DNA of 64,000 bases from Clarkia xantiana subsp. parviflora (lineage: Eukaryota > Streptophyta > Magnoliopsida > Myrtales > Onagraceae), in the NCBI GenBank assembly GCA_036873135.1, contig JAPTYO010000015.1, forward strand, positions 5,230,839 through 5,294,838, written 5' to 3'. Below the pieces are notes generated by a model. It was not told the DNA's origin and ran no database searches. It saw only the letters and a list, made by a program, of their open reading frames with translations. The position numbers and the translations under genes were made by a program. This document shows positions 55,162 to 64,000 of the stretch, piece after piece; position 1 is the stretch's first letter, and each line of letters opens with the position of its first letter.

Positions 55162-55610
55162 ACACAACCTTCGTCACGTCCCTTTGACTAACAAATGGAG
55201 GCGTACTAGCATCGCAAGGAAAGTAATTGGATTAGCCAACAGAACGCCTTGCAACAACGTTACGCGGGGAGTTCCCAACTAACGAATGGAAAAACGCACC
55301 AAACTAACAAGTAGCATCTTGTAACAACGTCGCCTTAGATTGGACTAAGAGACGGTAAAAACTAAGGTTTCGCCTCGTCGAAACGGCACGCTTGCGGGTA
55401 CAAGGGGGTCTTGTGCATTACTACCCACAAATGCCAATTACCAGGAAAACGACCTTGTGCATTACTACCCATAAATGCCAGGGGTCACTCTAAGGACTTG
55501 CGCATTACTACTCACAAATGCCAAGTGCCGGGACATTGACCTTACGCATTACTACCATCAAATGCTAAGTGTTACTCTTAAGTCTTGCACATTACTACTC
55601 ATGTAATATT
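55162..55610 (+). repeat. Tandem repeats of element C, right of copia-2
   Basis: First the CAACGTCGCC...AGACGGTAAAAACTA family also seen left of copia-2, then five or so units of 45-60 bases with GCATTACTACTCACAAATGCCA (55410-55600). Confidence 0.8.
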
Positions 55611-55950
55611 GGAAGCATACAACATATGTGTCAATGACACATACATCTCGCCATGACTTGGTATATCCATGAGGGGCACGCACTGCAGGGACGTATGTCT
55701 CCTAACAACAACTACAGATGCATTCATCCACAAAGAGAACGAGTCTCAACTCTCAACTCTACTCTATAGTCCACACCACATGGACAATCTCAAAACACAA
55801 AGGTATGAAATATTACTACCATATTACCATGCATTACTAAACCATTCATGACAGGTCTCATATGACAACGTCAAAGCATAGAAACATAAACAAGGGTTCA
55901 AAGGGATAACACCCCAACAAGCAACCTCAACCCAAACATGGGGAGCCAAA
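55611..55950 (+). mobile_element. Element C, spacer before the antisense gene
   Basis: About 340 bases between the repeats and the 3' end of the antisense gene; nothing recognised. Confidence 0.45.
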
Positions 55951-58529
55951 ACTATGTACAAAGAGTTTGTGAAAACAAACACTCAACCTGACACCACATC
56001 AGGAGCACCACCATCCACGACATCTCCGCATGCCCCAGAAACATCCTCTCCAAACGTGGTACTCTCCACGATAATCGGTTATCCAGCATCATTGAACATC
56101 AACTCGTACTCACGGGTGTCATCTTCAATATCCTCGGGGGCATTCCTAACAACCATGGCAGGGACATACTCCTCAACAGCAGGGGGGCATCCGCCACAAC
56201 AGGCGGAGCAACAGACCCATCTATAAGTCTCAAGGCGGCCACATGCTCTGTGGAAAACTTGGAATACGGACCCAGCTGATCAAAACACAAGTTCGGAGCA
56301 AGAGCATATACATGCTCGATAAGACCCTCAATAGAGCCATAAAGCATATCGTCCGCAGCCACCAGGACTTCAGCATGATAAGACTCGGAAGCCTTGTATT
56401 CCACGACGCCTATAACCTTGCCATCCATAAGGGACTTCTCCTTCATGGCCCGTAAGGCGAGATCATGATCGGCGCTATCTACAACAGCCTTCGTCTGAAG
56501 GGCAGCAATATCAGACTCAAGCGCCACAATCCGAGCCTGACGAGCGGAACTCTCCGCTTGTAGGTCAACAACCTTCATATCCAAGATGCGCAACTTCTCC
56601 TTAGCACCCTCAGCCTCAAGAAAGGCAATCTTACACTTCTCCACAAACGGCTTCTTCTCCTCTGCGAGTTCAATCACGAAGGAGGAGAGGTTGGCCATTT
56701 GAATGGCAACCTACAAATGCAACACAATAATAAATTACAAGTAAGTTGTAGTAACAAAGACACGCATACATACAAGGCATGAAGGAGTAAGGATAGATAC
56801 TCACAGGATCAAGGCACGACAGTGCACCTTCAGCACATGCTTGCGCACCCTCGGGGTCACTCGGGCGAATCCTCCGATCCCCAGGAGGAATAATCTGCTG
56901 AAAAAAACGAACTCCCACCTCGAGAGTGGTCAAGCTAACCTCCTTCGCAAAGAGAGGTCCTCCAGCAGAGAAGGGTACCCACTCATCACCAACAAAAGAG
57001 TCCTTGAAGGGACAAACCAACTCGGCCCGAGTAAAGGCAGCAACAGGCGGGACACCTATAAACACATACGGAGATAAACAAGAAGATCCAGATACAATAA
57101 GTATAACGAAAATAGAAAAACAACCAATATATCTGCGCGGGGAGGCCTCTCCTCCGAAGCCCGGTCCCTCGACCGGGGGGCAGACATCACGGGTGCGGCA
57201 GGTGCGCGAGCCTCAACTCCTTTCCCTTTACTAAGTGGAGTTCTAAACACCTCGCCAGTGCCAAACTTGGGGCGCTTAGGATCGCTCTAGGGCCGCACCT
57301 CGGAGTCGGGATGCTTCGTCTTGGCTCAAGGCGGAGTATCGACAGTCGTGACAACTCGTTCTGCCACCAGTGGGGATCGACCTACAAACAAGAACAAAGT
57401 AAGATAAAAACAAAGGCATTGAACAAAGACAAATAAAGCAACCTTGCAAATATACAACTTACCCGCACTCCCTTTACCACGTCCAGGCTTCATGACCTGG
57501 AGAACAGCAGATATATCCGTGCGACCGCTCCGTGCAGTAGGAGCAGCACCTCCCTGAGAGCCCGCCTGCAAGCGGGAAGTTCTTTCCATGACACCAGCCT
57601 GCATCACAACACAAGTTATAAAGGTTCATAACATACCGAAGTACCTCCCGAAGGAGGAGTGCAAATCCCAGCCCTGCGCAAATCTCGCTCCTTCACACAA
57701 GACAAGGCTGTGTATGCACGCGCCTTGTGCGCCCGATACACCTTATTCATCGCTGCTTTGTCAGACTCGGAGAATTCACGAAAAACTGGCACGAGATCAG
57801 GTTTTGTAACCCGAATAATACGCCAATTCATCAAAGGATTGTTAGTGAAGAAATAGTGTTTTTGCCAATGACTCTTCGACCGGTCTACAACAGTAACAAA
57901 GCGAAGAGTGCTATCCCACTTCACTTCGCCCAATCCAAGATCAGCAAACTCCTTTCCCCTCATCGAAGGCCAGGGGATAGAAATGGAACATAACCCAGAC
58001 GCATCCGGACGCTTGAGCCGAAAGAAGCATCGAAAGAGCAAGGTCGAATAACTCCAGGACTGTTGATGGTATAGTACTCGGAAGCAAACCCAGGACCGTA
58101 TCGCAGCAAGCGCAAGATTAAGTGGGAGATCCTATAATAACGACACAACTTCCGCAAGTCCGAATAGTAAGGGAAGCGTAGTCCCATCCGAATCTGGGAG
58201 TAAATAGCAGACAAATCATTAGGATGCACAGTGGGCATTCCCGGACTAGCATCGGGAATAACATCAAACGGGAAGAATGCCTCTCCCAAAGGACAAAGCC
58301 CTGAACGAACGACAAGGCACTGATAATCATCATAATCCAATTTGTTGCCCACAAAGGTTTGCACCAAGTCCTTCGACTCTACGCGAGGCTCCAGCTCGAA
58401 GGAAGAACGTATATCGTCCATAGTTTCAGGCTCGGAAGAATCCGTAAACTCCGAAGACTCCGACTTGGAATCAGAATCCGAATCAGAAAGAAATTTAATA
58501 GAAGGGGTAGGAGTATGAGACTTACTCAT
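55950..58529 (-). pseudogene. Element C antisense gene (aORF), spliced, degenerate
   Basis: Minus-strand gene homologous to the B and D antisense genes. The ATG at about 58529 opens MSKSHTPTPSIKFLSD, then an acidic serine run (SDSDSDSKSESS) like the SDSGSSSEG start of B. The gypsy-type transposon-like region follows (GLRFPYYSDLRKLCRYY), a frameshift near 58040, then WQKHYFF and VKERDLRRAG, matching WKKSYFF and VERDLVQAG in B. Middle exons (57600-57070) carry stops. The exon 57055-56805 is 251 nt, flanked by TATAG and CCT|GTGAGT as in D, and opens GVPPVAAFTRAEL. The last exon starts at 56710 after a 94-nt intron and encodes a coiled coil (LEAEGAKEKLRILDMK). A further frame break near 56150 hides the true end. 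Confidence 0.7.
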
Positions 58530-58680
58530 GTTCACAAAGCCAGCAAGTCGAGAAGGTAATTCTAAGGATGGACGCCCCAGTTTCTCACAACACAACTCCT
58601 ACAAGGATACAACTACAACCCGTTCTATAATACGCGTACACCCAACGTGTTAACAACCTCTATACAACGAACGTCCCCCG

Positions 58681-58692
58681 CTCGGGGGCAAC
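58681..58692 (+). other. Element C polypurine tract, LTR missing behind it
   Basis: CTCGGGGGCAAC has the same core as the D tract, at the right distance behind the antisense gene. The LTR start TGATGGGTATATG should follow but does not; unrelated sequence (ATCATGCTCACAAATC) begins here. This marks a deletion junction. Confidence 0.65.
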
Positions 58693-59010
58693 ATCATGCT
58701 CACAAATCTAGCAGCGTAATCATGTAGCTGCTAAAGGACGTCTGAAGAAGAGTCTGTGCATGTATGGCGACTGGCATATCTACAATTGCGTTGCGCCATC
58801 TGTATGTGAAACATGTGTCCTTAATTTTTTTTCCTAAGTCGTGAATAGTGCGACAACCTAGCACGATGGTTTTTTTTTTTTTTGAATTTCTCATATTTTC
58901 TCCTTTTCCCACGGTCGACTTTGAGAGATTTTCGACATTGCCCCTCGGTTTCCCTATTTTTGCATGGAATTCCTTTTGAGGGTTCAATTCCATCGGGAGC
59001 TTATTTTATC
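58693..59010 (-). mobile_element. Ogre-like internal region, left part
   Basis: Assigned to the Ogre-like element because it is continuous with the gag and primer-binding site to the right. Open on the minus strand over 58700-58993 but without recognised motifs. Confidence 0.4.
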
Positions 59011-59980
59011 TCCTTTTGCCATGATTACGATTTCTGAATTTGCAATCATGCGTCTCATTTTCCGGGTTTTTGCCTAGGCAGCCCTCTCAGGTTTTCAACC
59101 TAGTTGAAGCACTCTTTATTCGGTAGCCTATTAAAAGGTGGTTGTGACCCTTTCTAATGTTCTTCACATTTTCTCATTGCGGAAGCTCTTATTTTCAGTA
59201 GTAAATTTCTAGTTGACTGTGTCCTGTTCTTTATTTTACCGCCTTAGTGCGGGAGCACTTCTAGTCTATAGCCGTTTGGAGGGTGGTTGAGACCGTTTCT
59301 TCCCAGTCTTCAATATTGTGGGACCTCGTTTGATTTGTAGCCGTTTGGAGGGTGGCTGTGACCCTTTCCTCACCGTTTTCATTGTTGCGTGATCTCTTTT
59401 GATTTGTAGCAATTTTGAGGGTGGTTGTGGCACTTTATTACCCGTCTCTGATACGAAAGTACTTCTAAATTATAGCTGTTTGGAGGATAGTTGTGGCCCT
59501 TTCAAATACTTCTCACGCTTACCAAATTTTTGGGAATTCGCTCTTAACAATTTCCCTCCTCTTAGGATTTGGGAAACATTCTTTTTATGTAGACAATTTA
59601 AGGGTTGTTGTGGCCCTTTAATATAATTTCCCGGCCTCACAATATTCATGGGAATACTCTGTATATGTAGCCATTTTGAGGATGGCTGTGGCCCTTTCTT
59701 TTATTTTTCCGCCCACACTGGGTTCGCGAGATCACTCTCTTTGTGTAGCCATTTTAAGGGTGGATGTGGCTCTTTTTATTCTCCAATGCTCTCACAATAT
59801 TTGCCTGAACACTCTTTTTTTTGTAGCAGATTAAAGGGCGGCTGTGACCCTAAAGAAATGAATTTTTTTTTCGGCTCACCTTTTGCCATGATTCTCCACG
59901 CGGGTTTTCAATCATGCCCTCGTTCCCTAATGTTTTCCTACGTCGCCTTTACAGGTTTTCAACCTAGCGGGAAATTATTT
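59011..59980. repeat. Tandem array with bracketing repeats in the Ogre-like element
   Basis: Nine degenerate units marked by TGTAGCCATTTTGAGGGTGG then TGTGGCCCTTTC, at about 59125, 59268, 59337, 59405, 59472, 59589, 59667, 59744 and 59822. The array is bracketed by two copies of a separate block containing TTTTGCCATGATT, AATCATGC and CAGGTTTTCAACCTAG (59015-59105 and 59875-59970). No coding content; apparent short frames follow the repeat period. Confidence 0.8.
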
Positions 59981-60817
59981 TTTTTCTTTTTCCTCTTTTT
60001 TTTTTCAAATAGAAAGAAAATTTACATGAACTAATCAACAACAATAATGTACATGTCCCTAGAGGCAAATTAAAACTTCTGAATATACATGACCTTTTTC
60101 TTGATGATGACTCGAGTCTATTTGGTTGACGTCTTGAGTTAAGTACTCTTCGTTGGAAGACATCGACAATAATGACTTCTTCTCTCGACTTCTAAAATTA
60201 TCTTTCATTCGCATATTCGATCTTAGTCTAATCGTCAATATTTTTCGCTCGCATGATGTGCACACTTACTTTGTCTTTCCAAGAAACGGTCATGCTCGAC
60301 CTTGACCGGGGGTCTTGGCCATCCATTAGTGTACATCCTTTTAAAACTTCTTTGCGAACATTATCGGGAATCGGAACTGACACAAAACGTCGAGCCTTCT
60401 AGTTGGAAGTTTCACATTTTCCAAATCCCTAGATATCCTATGCCGATAGCGTTGCCCCTGTCACAGTGTTTTGAACCTATTCATCTTGCAAGGAATCTCA
60501 ATGGACATGTGTTGTCTCGTTTGACGGGACAATGCGTGATGTATTGGTAAACGTTAATTCAGTCACTTCTCAGTTGGAACATCCTTGGTGATCGTTCTGA
60601 TAACCTCAGTGGTTAACAAGTTCATTTTCTATGAAACTCATCAGGAACACAGGTTTCCTAAAGAAAATAAAAATGGAATCAATGCGGGGCAAATAATAAC
60701 GGAACATTTAATAAAGGGATTTATTTATGTTGAATAGATCATAAAAATATCCCTCTTTCCTTTTCGGGGATCATGAACATGCCTTGCGAGGAGTACATCA
60801 ATATCTTAGTAATTCCC
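59981..60817 (-). mobile_element. Ogre-like internal region, middle
   Basis: Poly-T runs (59975-60005) and short frames without known similarity. Protease or RT would be expected here on the minus strand after gag; I see none. Confidence 0.4.
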
Positions 60818-61754
60818 TCATTGCTGAGTGGATGAACGGCTGAAATAATGAGTTGGGCTTCTTCGTGATGGCTCAACGTTATGAACAGGCAGAGGGTTGA
60901 AATTATACGATGCAACCGGGTTGAACACCAAGAGTTTGTGGTAAATAAGGTCTTGGATTTTATGCTTCAGACGCATGCAGTCCTCTGTTGCATGACCTGC
61001 CGCCCCCATATGTAATTCACACTTTGAGTGCGGCTCATTCTTGGCTACTCTGGAATCTGGCTTCAAAACCCCAGGACCAATGAGTCTTTGAGCGAACGCT
61101 TGTCGGTACAACTCTACCAACGACATTAGTAAATGTGTGAATTTCCTAGCCTCTCGACATATCTTTTCAGCCCGATTCCCTTTTGCAGTCGTGACAGATG
61201 GTTGCACGCCTTGGGATCGTGGAGCTGCTAGCTGAGGTGTATGCTTAACGGATTGTGGGTATCGCGTCAGGGAGAGTGCAATAGTTGTTGCATATTTGGG
61301 CGACGAGTTATCAAGCCTTCTTTTCTTCTTAGTATCTTCAATTTTTTTCTTTCCAGATCTCATGCTCCATCATCTCTCCTGGACAACAGTCATGTTCATT
61401 CTCCATAACGGCATATGGGGATGCAGACACCTTCAAACTTGAGATGGCTTCATGGTTGGCAGACACCGAGGTTTGGTTAAGGAAAGTCTACGAGGTCGGT
61501 AGAGTTTGGCCGGGAAGAACGAATGCAACATATGAAGTTTAGTGGGGAAACCCGGTAACGGCAAGTGAGGTGGCTTCAGCATTCGGTGTTACCATCGGAA
61601 AGGAACTCAGGATCAGGGTTCGTGTCGGCACGGTTGGGTTCGTGGCTGCGAGATACAACTCTGCTCCGGGTAGTGCCATAAAGTTCTCTAAGTCTGCGGA
61701 CATAACGACCAATGTCTCTTGCATTTGAGCAATTGATGCCTCGAGCTGAGCCAT
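60818..61754 (-). pseudogene. Ogre-like gag remnant
   Basis: Minus-strand fragments in gag order. An N-terminal helix (MAQLEASIAQMQETL, from 61754) is followed by a gap where the capsid core should be, then 61363-60818 with FTHLLMSLVELYRQ, the zinc-knuckle-like CELHMGAAGHATEDC (about 61035-60990), LKHKIQDLIYHKLLVF and NPLPVHN. That C-terminal order is typical of Ogre and other Tat-clade Gag proteins. The capsid core is deleted and the parts are in different frames, so no Gag can be made. Confidence 0.7.
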
Positions 61755-62910
61755 CTGCTCTTCATACTATTGAACTTTTTAAACTTGATCCATTCAGTTG
61801 GAATTCTTATGTGTATGGAGTCACACCTTTCTGGTAATACCTGCAAATTGAAAATGCGGTATTCAGAATATGGAACACAAAATATCATGCATGATCGTTT
61901 TTGAAAATGATGTGTCACTCATTTCATCGTTTTGAAAAAAAAATGTTTTGTAAAAATATGTTTTTAAGACACTTTACACAACTACGAAACTTGGTCAATG
62001 TATGTCGAGTCCTTGCCCAAAAATCCGAGCGAAGGTAATGTAAGAAAGTTTTACAAATTGGTTTCAATTTTTTTTACCATTTGTTCAAATTTTGGAGCGA
62101 GCACTTAACGTTGACGTTTCTATTTTCACATTTCCAAGGCTAAAGTTTGTGGCGCTCCACTCTACGCGAATTTCCTTTGATAAACTTGTTCTGCATCCAT
62201 CATGCTAATCGGAATTTGGTTAATGTCAACCTTGGGAAATGGAAATGCCGTGATACAAGGGTGATTCTTCAGTCTTCCCATTCTTTCCGAAAATGGTGTG
62301 TAAAGCGTTTTAGAAATGATGAAATGAATGACACAATTTTTTGGATAAATATGATGCATACTCGAATATTAAATCTTCATTAATATGTATTTTAGAATAT
62401 ATGGTAAAAAAAAGTGAAAGATTACATCGAGACCCATATCCTATACATGATGAATTCTAAGGATCGAGACAAATAAAGGAAAGACACATGCGGGTACGCT
62501 TAGCGGAAGGAATGAGGCTTCAGGTGTGTGCTTTTGCTTTGTTCTACAAGGTAGGTTCCACTGGTAGGTTCCCGACACAGTGGTTTCCTCCCCCTAAAAA
62601 GGGATCTCGAGACCTACACGAGGGAGTGAGTTTTACTGAGTTGTACTGGCGGAACTACCTCTCCGGTCGTACCATACCAAACCTCCAGGTTTCCTAGTCG
62701 CCTGGGGTTTGAGGCGTTTTGGACATTATATTAAAGTGAGTGTGTGCGGTTTCAAACAACTTAAAACAAATTTATCAGTAAAATTATTTTTTTTTTAAAA
62801 AAAAACCTAGTACCTATAAAAAAGACAATAGTTAGAATGATGACGAGTTAAAATATCTAAATTAAACATGGAAAATAAGCAAATATGACAAGATCGAACC
62901 CTCTAAATCG
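61755..62910 (-). mobile_element. Ogre-like 5' untranslated region
   Basis: Between gag and the primer-binding site. Ogre elements often carry an extra ORF here; only short unrelated frames are seen. Confidence 0.45.
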
Positions 62911-62928
62911 TCCCCAGCAGAGTCGCCA
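62911..62928 (-). other. Ogre-like primer-binding site
   Basis: Minus strand TGGCGACTCTGCTGGGGA, three bases from the LTR end. Ogre elements are known to use a tRNA-Arg type site of this form. Confidence 0.8.
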
Positions 62929-63608
62929 AATTGTCAGACCTAACTCTAACCTAAGACATATATACGTTTTGTATTTTTGCATATTTGAAAGATTCACCAC
63001 TATTATTAAGGTTAACTAGAATCCTAAATTACCTAATCGAATAACGAATTAAACACCTAGGCATAAAATCGGTCTACGATTAGAAATTCGAGTTCAGGGG
63101 TTCTATTACGAATTAAAAAAATAATTTTTACATACTCCCTTTCAATACTCAAATCACTTAGTTTTCCAATTTTATTGTTAATTAATATCCATTATGAACG
63201 AACTTTATAAAAAAAACAAAATAAAACCTAATAGCACTATCGAACGAACATATTTACATCAACACATCACTTAACACGTTCACATAATTACAATTTCAGT
63301 AATTAAGTTTTAATTGGTCTAAATTAACTAGATTTAAACAAATTAAACTTCATCTAATATAATAATAACAACTGACAAATAATAAATGATAAAATAAATA
63401 AATAAATAAATAAAAAGGAGAAGAAGCTCACCTGGGGAAGACGAAGACAATCATCAGCAGAGGGGCGGTCTGATTCCGGCGGTGATGGATGAGACGAGAG
63501 CAGAGCAAGGACAGCGAGAGGCAGAGTGGTTCAGAACTGTGGAGAGCTGGACGGCGGTGGCCTGCCCACCGGTGGAGCGGCGCGACAGTGGTGCTAGATA
63601 CAGTCACG

Positions 63609-63612
63609 ACGA

Positions 63613-63676
<64 letters not shown>
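63609..63676. repeat. Compound (GT)n(GA)n microsatellite in the Ogre-like LTR
   Basis: About 11 GT followed by about 22 GA dinucleotides, inside the GC-rich island of the LTR and about 190 bases downstream of the TATA box in transcription sense. Confidence 0.95.
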
Positions 63677-63679
<3 letters not shown>

Positions 63680-63869
63680 GATCAGGATTAGCAGGGCGGA
63701 CGCGGTCACCGGCGAGGGAGGGACAACCACCGGCGGAAGAAGGTAAAACGAAAAAAAAAAAAAAAACTTTTTTGCACTAGATGACAAAAATATCACGGAT
63801 CCCGAGAAAATAATGTATTATTGTTGTTGTGGTGTTTTTCTGTATCTTTTACATATAGAATTTGATCCA

Positions 63870-63877
63870 TATTTATA
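63870..63877 (-). promoter_or_regulatory. TATA box of the Ogre-like LTR
   Basis: TATAAATA on the minus strand in TTTTACTATAAATATGG; transcription would run towards lower coordinates and into the primer-binding site. Confidence 0.5.
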
Positions 63878-64000
63878 GTAAAACTACCTAGATGACATAT
63901 AAGATCTTCCAAATATTAAAATGATAAAATAAGTTACGGATAAATGTCTTACAAATAATTATCCTTAAATAATAGAAGATAATATATGTAGATAATTATC

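Larger units (their letters stand above)
62932..64000 (-). mobile_element. Ogre-like element 5' LTR, running off the window
   Basis: Plus-strand start TGTCAGACC; on the minus strand this is the LTR 3' end (GGTCTGACA). It shares 62932-63185 with 359-615 and 63979-64000 with 30317-30338. A GC-rich island (about 63420-63745) with microsatellites sits in the middle. A minus-strand TATA box lies at 63870-63877. Confidence 0.85.

Noticed and set aside
59399..60034. Plus-strand frames with repeated CGP/GGCGP-like peptides
   Set aside because: They follow the tandem array in the Ogre-like element; no family similarity, and frames are interrupted between units.
62911..62928. tRNA-like match at the Ogre-like element
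   Set aside because: Only the 18 bases of a primer-binding site match; no cloverleaf is present, so it is not a tRNA gene.
63428..63796. A 122-residue minus-strand frame and an 85-residue plus-strand frame in the GC-rich island
   Set aside because: Both run through the (GT)n(GA)n microsatellite inside an LTR; no protein similarity.

Overview
The window is plant nuclear DNA, and almost all of it is nested LTR retrotransposons. The evidence is Ty3/gypsy polyproteins with two RNase H modules and an extra antisense gene (the Tat/Retand lineage), Ty1/copia elements with a TGGTATCAGAG primer-binding site, an Ogre-like element, five-base target-site duplications, and AT-rich leaders full of (TA)n tracts. 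I see no rRNA, tRNA gene or CRISPR. The only likely non-transposon DNA is bases 1-358, which carry a promoter-like TATA box. The species cannot be named from this sequence.

The outermost layer is an Ogre-like Ty3/gypsy element on the minus strand. Its primer-binding site (62911-62928) and 5' LTR (62932 to beyond the window) lie at the right. Its 3' LTR lies at the left, split into 359-615 and 30317-30527, with a polypurine tract at 30528-30543. Between them remain a 55/67-bp tandem array (30690-31376), a long degenerate internal region (58693-62910) and a wrecked gag. A copia element (copia-1, 610-30316) sits in the left LTR. Inside copia-1's 3' LTR sits a Tat array (element B, 8459-29966) bounded by the duplication GGGAC. 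B is LTR-internal-LTR-internal-LTR. Its first unit has an uninterrupted 1861-residue gag-pol; the second has two stops and three frameshifts. Each unit also has an antisense, apparently spliced gene (aORF) with its own TATA box, just inside the downstream LTR.

To the right, a diverged copia fragment (copia-3, 31377-33314) is cut by element C (33315-58692), a Tat element with a gag, a protease and a second gag-like region but no RT or integrase. C is itself invaded by element D (36539-46077, duplication CTCTC) and by copia-2 (48036-55156, duplication GTATC). D is young by its near-identical LTRs. It lacks gag completely, keeps a 1308-residue protease-RT-RNase H-integrase frame whose RT motif reads YVND instead of YVDD, and has an unbroken three-exon antisense gene. 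C's 3' LTR, the rest of copia-3 and the Ogre pol genes are all missing at one junction near 58692, as expected from a single large deletion.

In a complete Tat element the sense polyprotein supplies capsid, protease, reverse transcriptase and integrase, while the antisense gene supplies a protein of unknown role. Here these functions are scattered: B copy 1 has an intact gag-pol and a broken aORF, D has pol and aORF without gag, and C has gag without pol. The most interesting signal is the antisense gene, whose splice sites, reading phase and one 251-nt exon are shared between families.
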